Shown: in pieces, positions 1-51,200 of the stretch
How positions within the stretch are numbered: position 1 is the stretch's first letter
Layout of the letters: each line of letters starts with the position of its first letter
Assembly: GCA_009760855.2 (NCBI GenBank)
Contig: WPIO01000045.1
Span: 1,702,501-1,766,500 of the forward strand
Reading direction: 5' to 3'
Source of the DNA: Cristatella mucedo
Lineage: Eukaryota; Bryozoa; Phylactolaemata; Cristatellidae
DNA length: 64,000 bases
The notes under the pieces: generated by a model
Databases searched by the model: none
What the model saw: the letters and a program-made list of their open reading frames with translations, nothing else
Told to the model about the DNA's origin: nothing
Made by a program: the position numbers and the translations under genes

Positions 1-57
1 ACCAGCAGTAAACCAGAACTTAAAAGTAAGCCAAGCCTGTATACGAAGTGAAGTCGC

Positions 58-372
58 TCATGGGGAAATTATGCTATAGTCGCTGCCTATCTGCCTTACA
101 ATGAGCGAGACAGTAGCTGAAATGATCCTGTTTGAACGAACTAAACAGGTGACCTTCGAATCAATATCAATGCTCAAACCTGGAATTAAAGCCGTAGCAA
201 GACCGACCGTCGTTGAGCGCACTGCACTGCTCGCACCTTTGACCGCATAACTGGAAGTTTCACAGGAATAGTAATCCGGAAATACTGTGGTGGAAATGAC
301 TTTTTCAAAAGCATTGAACTCCGTGCTAAATAAAGAGAACAACAACCTTGCTATTACCAACATTTGCTGCAT
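58..372 (-). CDS. possible small secreted or membrane protein ORF (unrecognised)
   Basis: An ATG-initiated ORF of 104 codons on the minus strand. The first 17 or so residues are hydrophobic (MLVIARLLFSLFST), as in a signal peptide or anchor. The rest is Ser/Thr/Val-rich with two cysteines and no family I recognise. A canonical TATA box lies about 65 bases upstream of the ATG on the same strand, which is the main reason to list it. It would be transcribed divergently from the SHPRH gene that starts 3.3 kb away. It could equally be a chance ORF or the first exon of a spliced gene that leaves the window. Confidence 0.27.
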   Translation of the reverse strand: MQQMLVIARLLFSLFSTEFNAFEKVISTTVFPDYYSCETSSYAVKGASSAVRSTTVGLATALIPGLSIDIDSKVTCLVRSNRIISATVSLIVRQIGSDYSIISP

Positions 373-433
373 GCCAGCAACCGCCTGGTAAATTTGATGA
401 AGTCAAAATAAAACTAAGCTCATTTAACGCCCT

Positions 434-445
434 CTTTTATATAGC
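434..445 (-). promoter_or_regulatory. TATA-box-like element
   Basis: Read on the minus strand the sequence is TATATAAAAGAG, close to the ideal metazoan TATA box. A start site 25-30 bases downstream would give a short leader before the ATG at 372. This is inferred from the motif alone. Confidence 0.35.
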
Positions 446-859
446 ATTAGAAGAGCACTACTACAGGTTGCTACTTCTAACTGCAATGGGAAATGCAGAA
501 TTGCTCGTTGCAGTACTTGAACCTGCGATCTGAGCCATGAATTGGTAGCCCCTCACCACTAAGCAAAATTATAGGTTGACATACAGATTAAATGTGGGTT
601 GGAGATGTGGTGCAATAATCTGTTTGAAGTCCTGCCGATTGAAAAGCTTGGCGTCTGTGTTTGACCCCCGTCTTTTAGCACTGGCGGCGCCGAAAGGAAG
701 ACCTGCGACGTGAAAGAAACACGAGGCTGAGTGAAATGCCACCCACACACACCGTCTTTAATGGATATCCTCATTTGAATCAAAGTGTTTTCTTTATCTA
801 TGTGCCCGATCTGTATGTTCCCCTTGGTCCCGAAAGACCCCGGGGCTCCGTTTTGCAAA

Positions 860-2060
860 CTGCCCGGCGATTATAAAACGTGAGCGTTACCGCTGAACGT
901 AGATTATACTCAATATTATACTCAATGAGCTCGGCCGCCGAAGTTGCTCCGAGAGCCGGTTATGAATTATATAATCCCTTTGCATCGCGGCAATGCAAGG
1001 ATGATTATGATATGAATTAGCCGCAATACAAGGAGGATTATTAGCAGCGGTATTTATAAGTATTCATAAACGCGATTATTGCATGACTTAACGGCCGTAC
1101 GGCTGTTATATATATGTATTGCAAGGGCACGGTCGTACTTACTTTCTGCATTGGAGCTCAGCCCGTCGGTGAGTCGGAGCTCTAAGCGCTAGCTGCAGTC
1201 GCATCAGCCTTGTAAGCGAGTCGGTCGGAAGTCCTCTGCATCATCAGCCATAATATACAGGTAATTGTTAGTGCTTTTCCTGTCCAGGTGTTGCTGCTAT
1301 CACTGTGGTAAGGTTATTGAGCGCTTGGTCGTAAGTGTTGGCGTACTGCGGGCTTCAGGTCTCCGTAAGTTATATGCGTTGCCGCTATCCGCAGTGGTAT
1401 AGATCGGCGGCTATACCGCTGCGTTCCCTTAAATGTTTTGGTAGCATTTGTCTCGCTTCCTTTGACCAATGCAACCGACGGTAACAACGATTGCCGGGTA
1501 TTTGTACTATCGTTCGGCTATTGGAACTAAGTCAGCCGGCTGTCATTTTAGTGGGGTAGGGCGGCATCCATGGGCATCTGGTATCCACGTCCCAAGTTCC
1601 TTGTATGAAGATTGTTGAGCTATCAGGTAAAGATAGACGCACCGACGCACAATTAGGCTGAATGCAATGCATTCAGCCTAATTGTGCTTTATTGGAATCG
1701 TATCGGAATCGCATCCGCATTCCATAAGCTGCTTGGCTTGGAGTTTAGTGTTTTGAATGTTAATATTTGGTCTCAACTGTATTATGCCGTGCCTACACGG
1801 TCGGTCGTGCCTCAGTCCCGCTCCGATGCGTGATTTGTCTCATTTCTGCAGGAAACTTACGCCATCTTTTTGCTTATATTCTTGCTTTCTACTAGTTGCC
1901 TGCTAGTTTCACTGCCTCAGAAGTATCTTGAGAAAGTTTCTTCCGTTCAATTGTAAGGTTGGTATTGTTCGCGTGCAATTCGTCTTCTAGTCAATTAGAG
2001 TCAGCTTATCGGCCAGTTCGTACGTTTCCGTGTTTGCCTTTACATCCTGATCCTATTTAG
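860..2060. other. intergenic stretch without recognisable gene
   Basis: No exon-like block flanked by splice sites was found. The stretch has several short GC-rich patches with CpG, including a gagctc...gagctc arrangement near 1154-1182, and the palindrome at 1647-1687. It could contain upstream promoter elements, but nothing specific can be read. Confidence 0.4.
1647..1687. repeat. perfect 41-base palindrome (20-base arms, 1-base centre)
   Basis: The arm at 1647-1666 starts GCACAATTAGGC and is the exact reverse complement of 1668-1687, leaving only the A at 1667 unpaired. A perfect inverted repeat of this length with no spacer is very unlikely by chance. It could form a cruciform, or a hairpin if transcribed. 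The tiny loop argues against a microRNA precursor. Confidence 0.85.
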
Positions 2061-2300
2061 GTTATGAATCATGATCCTATTTATGTTTTTGCTGGCCAGG
2101 TCGTCGGCCATGCCTATCCATGCAGTGATAAAGGGGGTTCCTTGATGGCAACTATGAATGGTTGTTTATTCCTGGCTTCCTTCAGTATTCTCTCAGTTTT
2201 GGCTAGGAAGTGGAATCGTGCTCAGCCCGTCGGTCACATGGCTGAACTGTTGCGCCAGTTGCAGCCTTGTCGAGCCCTCAAGTCCTCTAGGGGCTCGACG

Positions 2301-2467
2301 CGACAAAGATGGACGTTGCCGCCAAAAGCGAAATGTGGTCTCGAGGACTACGGCTACATTTCATTAGGCGCAGGCAACGCAAGCGGGTGAGCATACATAT
2401 GGATGTAGCTGTAGTACCTGCAGCCTAAGCAGCTCCGGAGCTCCAGTAGATAAGAGAGTAGGAGGAA

Positions 2468-2541
<74 letters not shown>

Positions 2542-3035
2542 TAGTTTCCGTACAGGATGGTGGACATGCAGAAATTGTTTACTGAAGACTAGACAGGTCA
2601 CACTACCACAGCTGAGCAGTTACCGTTGAATCCAGCTAGCTGAGACCGCCCGACTGCAGCATCTAACGAGTGGGTACACAGAGCCGGCCTGGACCGGGTG
2701 GTCTGGTGAAAGTCCGGCTGGGGCAGAACAATAGTGCAGGCATCGCCACGCCTGCAAAGAGTCCTCGCCCAGTTGTTTTCGGTCAAGTAGGGTTGCTTGT
2801 TCGAGTTGATCGTCAGGGTCAACAATCTTGTAATAGCTCATATGCACAATGGTGGGGCGATGAAGATGGACGTTGCCCCCATTTGCAAATCCCTGGGTCG
2901 ATGACGACGGCTGTATGGTGTTTTATGCAGGCAACGCAAGCTGGCGAGCGTTGCATACAGATATAATTGTAATACCATTACGTAAGCAGCTCTGGAGTGC
3001 CAGTAGATATTGGAGCAAGAGAAAAGGGAGAGAGA
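2301..3035. repeat. local duplication of about 175 bases (2301-2480 and 2861-3035)
   Basis: Both blocks run through AAGATGGACGTTGCC, then GCAGGCAACGCAAGC, then AAGCAGCTC, then CCAGTAGATA, in the same order and roughly the same spacing, and both end in GA-rich sequence. The copies are diverged. The ORFs in this area are short and look incidental. Confidence 0.5.
2469..2537. repeat. (GA)n microsatellite
   Basis: About 34 uninterrupted GA dinucleotides upstream of the SHPRH gene. Confidence 0.97.
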
Positions 3036-3673
3036 GTGGATATTGTGCCTACAGGCCGACGCAAAGGCAGAAAGTTCTGCCTAGGCCATATCCTGGTGCA
3101 TCTGCCTGCCACGCCGAGCATATAGCAACTTGCTGCTTGACTTATAGTGTGTCTCTGCAAGCTTTGGCATGCACACTATGTTTGTAGACTGCTTACTTCA
3201 ATTCACTCATACTAAGTTCGGCCTTTGTTTTACCATCGAAACTCAGCAATTTTTGCCGACGGGCTTGCTTTGTTAGCTTGAAGTCACTCACGAGCTTGTT
3301 CGTAGGTGTCTTAGAGGTCTTTCTCGGAGCCAGGACATTCTTAGCACCACGCTTGTGCTCGACTGTTGAATCGCGTTGTGACCCACGTTATTTTTAATGC
3401 TGCATTGGCTACTGCCGGTCGCAATGCCAATCTCGACGTTGGCATCGCCCACGACTCTCTGAGCAGAAAAAACGTAGGCAATCGTCGGTCACTAATAAGA
3501 AAGTCGTTCTATGTTAGATGTTGAATAATGTCTTCTTCGGATGTGCACGGCTCGGTTTTGCAAAGCGAAATGAATGTATTCATCTGACTTTAAGCTGCTA
3601 CCTTTCCGTGCACCATTGCGCTCATGACTCGCCCCAAATTTGATTTCAGTTTCCTAATCAAAGCAGTGTAGAA

Positions 3674-42548
<38,875 letters not shown>

Positions 42549-43179
42549 ACTTGTGAGGCATAGGCTGCTTCCTCAGAGGCTGCAAGAATCGGCTGCTCTA
42601 AGTGGCCTGCCTGCCAGAATATGGTACAACTCAAAAGTCCTCCCAGTCCAAAGATTGGGTCGTCGATCGTTTTTGGCACCTCCTGGTATTGTGGCCAAGT
42701 GGCAGCCATTAGGTTTAGCTGCTTTTGCTTTGCTGCTTTCGCTTTCACTCCACGGGTCTTCTGTGACCGTAGCCGATGTGCAGAAACTACTGCATCCATG
42801 TTAGCTCCATGCACTAGATTGTTTTTAAGGAGTTTAGAAATACAGGCATGGCTCTCCTTGCAACGAATGCGATCTGCTTTCTCGGCCAAGCCTGCAGATT
42901 GCCCTCTTGGTTCACAATAAGAGGTTTTGAGTAGCACTCTTTCTGCAACACGTGAATGCTTCGAGCAATGTAATTTGAAGAATTTCTTAAACTGTTTTTG
43001 CATTCCTTACACATGTTTAGTCAACTTGAGCGTCCAAACCGCCAGTGACTTCTCAGTGGTCTCAGCAGTGTACTGCTTAGTTAACTGCAGGAACTTTGTC
43101 TCGTGTCTTTTCTAGAGTCAAGAGAGAGGCTTACTCCACCCTTATCTCAGATAGGAAGGACAGTGGTAGGTGCCTCCAC

Positions 43180-44110
43180 TTTTCATGATAAATTTTGTTG
43201 TGCGAGCTCCCAGAGATTTCTATACTCGTTGCTTATGCTTTAGAAGAAGCTTATTAAATGGATACTGGTAGGATTTTTAGCATCAACAAGAATAGCATGG
43301 TTAGAGGTGACATACACAGGGTCGACATGCAAATATGGTTCGTGGCTGCATGCAAAGCCACTTCACGCATGAGCAGACAAAAAACCAAGCTCGTGAATTG
43401 ACTAAATGCTGTGATAAGTTAGGTATTTGTGTTAGCTTCTTGAAAGTGCTGTCAAATCAGGGGATGTGTTGCAAGTCGGCAGTGAATTCCAGGCTTTGGA
43501 AGCTTATAAATTTGAGCCAAGGTCTCCGAAGGATTTCAGGTTCGTAAAGGTGTAGCTAAGCGACTATATTCAGAAAAGCAGATCGTGCGATGTTAAGCCT
43601 ATAGGGGAAGATCTATTAGGTAGGCTGGAGTTAAAGAATGAAGGGACCTACAAGTGAATGACAAAACTTTGAAGTCGATGCGTTGCTTGACTGGCAGCCA
43701 ATGCAGGTCAGCGACAAGCAATGAGAGGTGCTTCGATGCTCATGACAAACAAGCCTAGCAGCAAAGTTTTGCACCAACTTTAAGCACCTGATTGCAAATG
43801 CCGCTAGATCAGCAAGAAGTGAGTTACAAAAGTCAAGACTGGATATTAGAAATGCAATTTAGATGTCGAATCCCTGTCCAAGCAAGCCCGAATTTTAGTG
43901 GTGTTAAGTATGTGAAAGTAGTCAGACTTAACAGTGGAGCTGAGGTGATCGATTAATGAATGGTCACTTTCGAATGGTAAATCTACATCCTGTGCTGGTT
44001 CAACAGCAGATATGATGACAGTGGCAATTTGGAGCGTTGCGGTTTTCCAATATGTCAATCCCAGTTGGTTTGGAAATAGCTACCGAGAACAGGAAAGCCC
44101 CTGTAAGATA
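43180..44110 (-). mobile_element. LINE-B remnant downstream of SHPRH
   Basis: GCGAGCTCCCAGAGATTTCT tail-like start, then GTTAGAGGTGACATACACAG, AGGCTTTGGAAGCTTATAAA, TGAAGGGACCTACAAGTGAA, GCCAATGCAGGTCAGCGACA, in the order seen in the 30150 copy. No intact ORF. Confidence 0.78.
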
Positions 44111-45796
44111 GTTGCTTGGCGCTATGTGAAAGTCCTGTCAATTTTTAAACTCATAATGCTTGACTTTACCGATTAGTCAATCTTCACTGTCAAGTCTACT
44201 ATGAATGTTTGACCAAGTATTCGGCCGAATACGAAAGGTGAAAACTAAATAGATCTACCGGACTCTGAGCAAGCCTCGGTATGCATGACTGCTACTAGCA
44301 GGAGTAAGCTCCCGGCAGAAAAGGGCAACATGCCACAGCTGCTGCCGACTCAGCAACAAAACTGAAATAATTTTAGCACATATACCTAGTCGACGCGTTA
44401 CTTCATTCTGTGTGCCGTTGTAAGCTACGGTACCGCCTTAATTAACGATGAAATTGGCTGGCGACTTTGCAATAGCCCCTGGGGCTAGGCAGCCAAATGT
44501 TGAGGATCGTCCCACGATTCGGTAAATAGGAGTGAGTGCATTTGCCGCCATGGATCGGCTTGCACTTAGCTTCACGATACGCTCTATAGGAGCCCAGGTG
44601 TACAAATGATCGGAGTGAGCTGAAATAGTTGCGATTCTTGAGCGCGGCGTACGCATCCCTAGCACTCGGATGGTCGCCCGGCTGCCCAATTAGCCGCAGG
44701 AAAAAATCGGACCTCATCGAAGAGATAACGGCCCAGTTGCTCAACAAATTCCTTCGGCTGCTACTGTTAATGCTGTTTGCAGTATCAATCGACTGGTATA
44801 TCGCCAAGCCTAAATTCGATAGCGGCCACGACTCACGATTCACATTCGGCTGGCGACGCACGGCGGGCTATTTAACCCTATGCACAGTCGTTCACCTCTG
44901 CGCATGCTTATAAACTCCTCTGAAAAATTGAAACGTAGCAAATACGAAAATCGAACGTCACAGAGCCGAGCGTCACGAGTTAATTATATAATTCTGCTGC
45001 GACGGCCAGTCCCACTAGCGTGCATTCGACTTTCGAGGAAGCAGCTACGCACATTTCTACCAAGCTTGCCGGGTAATTATTTCTCCAAACTAGACTCTAG
45101 TCGAGTCACTATTTAGATCTCATCATTTGAATGAAAAGTCAGTCTTTTTCTTTTTTCTTAGCAAATACTACGTAGGTATTTGTTTAAAATACTACCCAGA
45201 ATTTGCTCCGGTCCTGCCTAGCGTAGGTAGTGGATGTAAAAAAGCGACGGAAGTCAGCGGCGGCATCTTTTCCCGCTTTTGCTGCGGATGCATAGGTTGT
45301 CAGTGAAGAGCCATGAAGTGCAAGCTGAATCCGTTGAGGAGTTGATGCTTTCTGGCTGTTTGCACGTAAATGCACTCGCATGGCGCAGCGTGCGATTTTA
45401 ACTGCTTAGTTATGCTCTATGTAAGGCTTATGTATTGCACACCGCAGGTCAGGCAGATGACTAGATGAAACACCATTTAAAATAACGCTTCACACAGTTC
45501 CATCGCCAACAAGTAGTTGGCTGTAAAGAAAAGTGTCATTGTAATCAAATTTCACAATCGGATTAAATGGTAAAAATTGCACTATTGCAACGAGCCGTTT
45601 AGAAATTCTGCGCCGTAATCGAGCGATAAATGTAGCAATTTTCTCGCGCCCCGTGCTGTTCCAAAAATCATTTTATGCTCGAGTAGCTGATAATGCTTGC
45701 GGTGTATTGGCATAATACTACTGCTTTTGATTGCGGTACGCTAAACTAAAAGCCCAAGCTTAGCCGTACTTTAAAATGCACACCGCACTATACTAC
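44110..45796. other. intergenic stretch with unassigned ORFs
   Basis: CpG content is higher than in neighbouring DNA around 44400-45100. Opposed ORFs of 139 (minus, 44442-44861) and 94 codons (plus, 44629-44913) overlap. Neither has splice or family support. It might be a promoter region or an old mobile element. Confidence 0.35.
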
Positions 45797-47014
45797 TGTA
45801 GCGCCCTGATGGCCATGGCTTAATTTAAGCACGAACAAGAGCTTTTCGGCGGCGGGCAGAAACTCCTTTGTCCTGGAGCAGTAAGCCAGAGAGGAGCGCC
45901 ACTGCGGTTACAGAGCTAGAGCTTAAGAGCGAGCCAGGAAGCTCTGAAACCAGCGGTGGCGATTCTGCCTTTAGAATTGGTCCTATATCCGCGAGAGCTA
46001 CTGATTGATGTTGGCTGGCTTGTCAATCTCGGCCATAACTATGTCCAAAAAGAATCGTCTACAACCTATTCGGCGTTCAAACTAGACAGGGGTGCCCTGG
46101 AGTCGGTATTGATTCCTCACTGTAATGGGCCACGGTGTCGGGCCTAATACCACCAAGTTCTTGCCCCATTGTCTCAGCTAGGCATTCAAGAGTCAAGCGA
46201 CGCTCGCTCTTGGTTTTTTGTTCGGCTTCTCTCTACGGCTTTGCTTCGACGCCGTCAGCCGAAAGCCAATGAGGAGGGAGGGCTGTTCACCGGCGATTTA
46301 CCGGACAGGACAAGAAAGCACTAAGAGGATTCGGTGGACGGGTCGTACAACGCCCGAGCTAGCATTTTGTGTTTCTCTTTTGTTGTGTGTGTGGCGCTCG
46401 CACGTTGTTTCGGCATATGGATTTGCCGGTGCGAGCTAGACGCAGTTGGTGGGGTATGTGAGATATTCCGTTGGTTCGGACTCCTTTGTCTATTTGGGCC
46501 GCTCCCCCTTGAGACGCAGGCAGCCTAAGTGTGGAGACGTGTTTCCTCCGCAAAAGTGATTGAGGTAGTGCATGGGATATTCCTGCCGTTAAGGTGGAAG
46601 CCCTAGTTCCTTCTCCAGCCAGGGTCTAGGCTCCGGTTCGGGCTCCGTCTATTTAGGTCATTCCCCACTATAGAAGTAAGTAGACTAAGTGTGGAGACGC
46701 GTTTCCTCAGCAAGAGTGCATCTGCTGTTGAGAGCGTGTGAGGAGTGTGGAGATAAAACTGAGCTAGACGCTCAGCGACTTTGTGCAGTTGCGAATAAAG
46801 CTCAGTAAAATCCCCATTTTTTGTCTCGCTTTCCAATTCACGCCACAAACTCAAGACCCTTTTAGTAACGGTGAGTAGGTCAGTTCCAGAAACGCTCGTT
46901 TCGTGGCAGCCGCTTATAGCACGTAGATGCGCGAACCGAACAGCATCAGGCGCTAGGTTACGACGCTAAGTAAGCGGCAGGTTAAGCCTAGTCTGCCGAG
47001 CCTTTAGCGTTACA
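45797..47014 (+). mobile_element. probable solo LTR of an LTR retrotransposon
   Basis: The block starts TGTAGCGCC and ends GCGTTACA, the TG...CA and inverted-end pattern of LTRs. It is flanked by near-matching five-base sequences ACTAC (45792-45796) and ACTAT (47015-47019), as expected for a slightly decayed target-site duplication. GCGAATAAAGC near 46792 would serve as the R-region polyadenylation signal. Two 35-base subrepeats (TAAGTGTGGAGACG at 46526 and 46686) lie 160 bases apart, as in tandem U3 elements. No internal gag/pol region accompanies it. Inference from structure only. Confidence 0.42.
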
Positions 47015-47255
47015 ACTATCAATCCTTGGAATTCAAATAAAGAGTAATCACTTGTTGGCATGGACAAAATTAAATAATGCAGTCGTTTCTCGATCGCATT
47101 TCGTGAATTTGAAAGAGCGTGCAAATCAGAAAACCTTCTTTTCCAAAAATATAATCAAAAATACAACCAGCTGAGACAACATATACGTTAAATAAATTCA
47201 CAAGAAGCGTGCCATAAGCTACCGTAATACCTCCGATGTTTTTATAACGTCTGAT

Positions 47256-47769
47256 CCAAGTCAGTCTTGGTATCTTTGGCCTGGTAAATTAAAAAGTCCA
47301 AATCAAGAAAATAACATTTTTTCTAGTATTACAATACTAATAAAGATAGTAATTATAAAAAATTACATATGAATTACCAATCTCTTTGAAGGTTTTTCTT
47401 TGCGTCAGATGAACTTTTTTTCGACATTATGGATAGTATGCACGATCTCAGAGCATATGCTCCTACCGAAAGGGTGTGCTAGCTTTTTAAATGTTTTAAA
47501 GCCAATAGGACGTAATGCTATTGAATACCAAGTTTCGGTTTTGAGATGAATGAGAATATTAAAGAATCAATTGTTGGAGTGCAACAGCTTAAAAAACTTT
47601 AATGCAGCCAGCTTGACTTGTTGCATGTACTTGTTGCATGTACGTGCCGTGATGGGTAAACTTACTAATTTATATATTCTCCGAGCGATCTGTCTTTTAA
47701 CTCTTTATCTAATAACTTGCACAACTGCAAAGCTTTAACTTAGCTTTGTCAGCACGATAACCGAGATCA
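47256..47769. repeat. 0.5-kb direct repeat, copy 1
   Basis: Nearly identical to 49371-49883: only a handful of differences, such as TCCAAATC/TCCGAATC and one T in a homopolymer. It begins CCAAGTCAGTCTTGG and ends ACGATAACCGAGATCA. Whether it is a non-autonomous transposon, an LTR or a gene-flanking duplication is unresolved. It ends about 320 bases before the start codon of the eight-exon gene. Confidence 0.95.
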
Positions 47770-48089
47770 AAGAACTTACTCTTCGTCATGGTGCTTTATA
47801 TATACTTCATTACCCTGAGCTATGACCCTAATCGTTAATGGCGATCACCTTTACCCCTGGTCAAGTCGAACTTCTAAACCACAGGGCACAGGGAACAAAA
47901 ATGATACAAGTGTACCTGCAACTTCTCGTTCGTCTAGTTGTATTGTAGGTGCATACTGATTCGACGACTCTTAGAACTTTGTCGCTGCCAATAGTGCTAT
48001 CTTATCCATTAAAAAGACAATATATAGGTTTCAAACTGGATTTCAGCAACCATTTGCACAGAGCCATGTCTAGCCGTGGTGCGTAATTC

Positions 48090-48205
48090 ATGATGGCAAC
48101 TACTCTCAGTAAAAGCAAGCTTGAAAACAGCATCTTATCCCGATACCACTTAGGTGGCTATTCTAGTCGTGGTGACAGCTTCGTCCATTTTGTTAGCCCC
48201 CTAGG
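48090..48205 (+). CDS. eight-exon gene, exon 1 (start)
   Basis: ATG ATG start with upstream in-frame stop; encodes MMATTLSKSKLENSILSRYH and 18 more residues. Donor CTAGG/GTAACG, phase 2. The following intron is only 74 bases. Confidence 0.68.
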
Positions 48206-51200
48206 GTAACGAGTGCAAAAAACCTTGGCGGTTTATGCATACTACATTGCTCAAGCTGACGTGAATTCTTCAATTTTAGAGAAATCGCAAGTGACGCTTA
48301 CAATGAGCTCTACACCAAAATGGGTTATCGAGAGGTATGCAGGTTCTGTTAACAGTATCTCGAAATTGCCACACTTGCTGGAACGATTGCTCCAGATGAT
48401 GCTGTACGATCGTTATTAGGAATGAGGATGGCTCGGATTCGCTATCTAAGCATATTGGGGATATTCACGGTAGTCCCCTTGCTCACAGCAGTCCGCTGAA
48501 CCAGACGGCCGCTAGCCCTGTACGGACAGAGCCCTCGGAGGTGGATCGCTCCAATCTCACAACAGGTAGGAGGCTCAAGCAAGCAGCTGCTGTAAATCAA
48601 GCAACGTAGCACCTCTGTGAATTTCTGGGGAAACCCAATCAAATCACTCATCGAGAAAAGTAGCCTTCTTGCCTGCCTACTTGAATTCCACATGCAAATT
48701 CAGGCGGTTATTATCATATCGCAGAAGTATTTATCTGTAACGTATACGTATTGGCATAACAAGTGTTGATTATCCGTGTGTATAGTTATATTTAAATACA
48801 GTAAATACTTACACCTACACATATATATTGACATAATTATAGAAGTGCAAACGCGTAAGTATATGCACATACCAAGTTGCACCGGTGAGCAATCACAGAA
48901 AGCGACCGATTTCCTTGATGACGATCAGGAGTTTCGGATAACCTAGCGAGTGTGCCAGTTTTATGCACACAAATTACATAAACTACCCTATTTTTGACAC
49001 GAAAGTCATCGTTTCTATACCTTTTTTTATATTTCATTTACAACTGCGATTTTCCAGCAGTTGTGAGTTTTACAAAAGGAAAAATTGGATGAGATAATGA
49101 ATAATTTGCAAATGCCAATGAAAATTGCACAACATTGCTAGGAATTTTACGATGGAACGTCTAAAGGGGTCATACAATTCCATCAGCTGGTGTTCTCCGT
49201 TCTATATCGACTGATATGATGGCTAGCGCTTCGTTTGATTCAACTTGAATGACGTCAGCTTGCTTAATCAAAACTCAACTTGAGTCCATCGATTCGAGCT
49301 TTGCATGCATGGAACTCACTGGACAAGGACGAGAAGAATGTACCAGTGATTTTACTGATTTGTTTATTTACCAAGTCAGTCTTGGTATCTTTGGCCTGGT
49401 AAATTAAAAAGTCCGAATCAAGAAAATAACATTTTTTCTAGTATTACAATACTAATAAAGATAGTAATTATAAAAAATTACATATGAATTACCAATCTCT
49501 TTGAAGGTTTTTCTTTGCGTCAGATGAACTTTTTTCGACATTATGGATAGTATGCACGATCTCAGAGCATATGCTCCTACCGAAAGGGTGTGCTAGCTTT
49601 TTAAATGTTTTAAAGCCAATAGGACGTAATGCTATTGAATACCAAGTTTCGGTTTTGAGATGAATGAGAATATTAAAGAATCAATTGTTGGAGTGCAACA
49701 GCTTAAAAAACTTTAATGCAGCCAGCTTGACTTGTTGCATGTACTTGTTGCATGTACGTGCCGTGATGGGTAAACTTACTAATTTATATATTCTCCGAGC
49801 GATCTGTCTTTTAACTCTTTATCTAATAACTTGCACAACTGCAAAGCTTTAACTTAGCTTTGTCAGCACGATAACCGAGATCAGAGAGTGGCATTCGTCC
49901 TAGTATTTCTACTAAGGACGCGAAATCCATGAGTTCATTCCCGATTCCCGAGTAAAGGCCCATCGTGCCACCAAGGTAGCTTTTTTTGCTCGATATTAGG
50001 TAATCTGGTTCGCTTCCAGCCACAGTCACTACAGTCAATGACCGCATGATTTTCCTCTCCACTGAGCATCACTTCTGCTGAGATTTTAATCGACACAGTG
50101 AACTAGTCTCGTTTAGCAGCTCTGGTTAGGCTCAGTGGTTGAGGTGCAGCTGAAGCTCCTACTTGTCTAGTTCCTGCCACAATGTCTGCACTCGAGTTTG
50201 ATGAAATAAAATTCATCGCTGCCTAGTCGTGGGGCATGTATGCAAATTACTGCTAAGTGTGTTGGGCTTAAGAGATTGCCCGAGAACCAGGCTACACCAT
50301 AGGTCTCGTACACACAGCGATTCTTACTGCCAAGGGTAAGCACAATATGCATCGTGTCCGAAATGGAACAGTTTTTAAAGTAGTATAAAGCTGCCCGCTC
50401 CTGCAAAATGGATTAGTTTAGATAGTGGCAGTGGTGTTGTGGACATCCCTGCATCTTCAGTGAAGCTATTGTCAATCTGCTTATTATGATTGAGACGCTG
50501 GACTAGGAAAACCAATACAAGTGAAATCTACGAATAAGGCTTAGGCAAATCAGCTGAACTCGTATGTTAAGCTCACAGCTCGTTTAATAGATTCATTTGC
50601 ATAGTTGCAGAACAGTCAGTTAAACAAGCTTCCGTATTTGCACTGGTAGTAAGACTAGACACGCCGTTCTGCAGCCTTGCTGTTTTCGCATTTGTGCTCT
50701 TCTTCTAATAGCCTGGATGTGACGTTTTCGGAAATGTTTCCTTGCTAGTATTAACAGCTGCCATCACCATATAGTGAAGAGGCATCTCATATTTTACTTC
50801 TTGGTGAGCAAGACATCTACATAATGAACAGTTTGCCACAGCTATAGAAGTATGCAGTTTCCAGAACCCATGATGCTGCTTGTTTTTCGTTAATCTACCA
50901 GGTCCGTGTCATTTCAGACGATTCGAACAAGACAACAGACACGAACACAGTAACGAAAAAGCCGCCACTGCTGAAAAGGGTAAGCTAGTGAAGATGTAAT
51001 GGTTCGTCTGAATTCACAAGGCTGCGAAATGCAGCCTGTAACCTTATTACTGAGGGTGCGACGTGGCTGCTGACATTTCTATGTTTCAGGCTTCTGCATC
51101 GGATTGGGCCAGCGGGTCGCAAGGTTGGTAATACTGACTCGCTGGAAACGGTTAAATCACGATCGTCCCGTGTAATATGGCTCGGAGTGGCTGCTTCATT

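Noticed and set aside
48357-48447. Frame reading YLEIATLAGTIAPDDAV as an exon of the eight-exon gene
   Set aside because: It looks protein-like but would require a 21-base intron before it and has no donor after it. The phase chain instead makes it intron 2.
49823-50406. Minus-strand ORFs of 79 codons each
   Set aside because: The first is largely antisense to predicted exon 4 and to the direct repeat. Neither has supporting splice sites or a known family.
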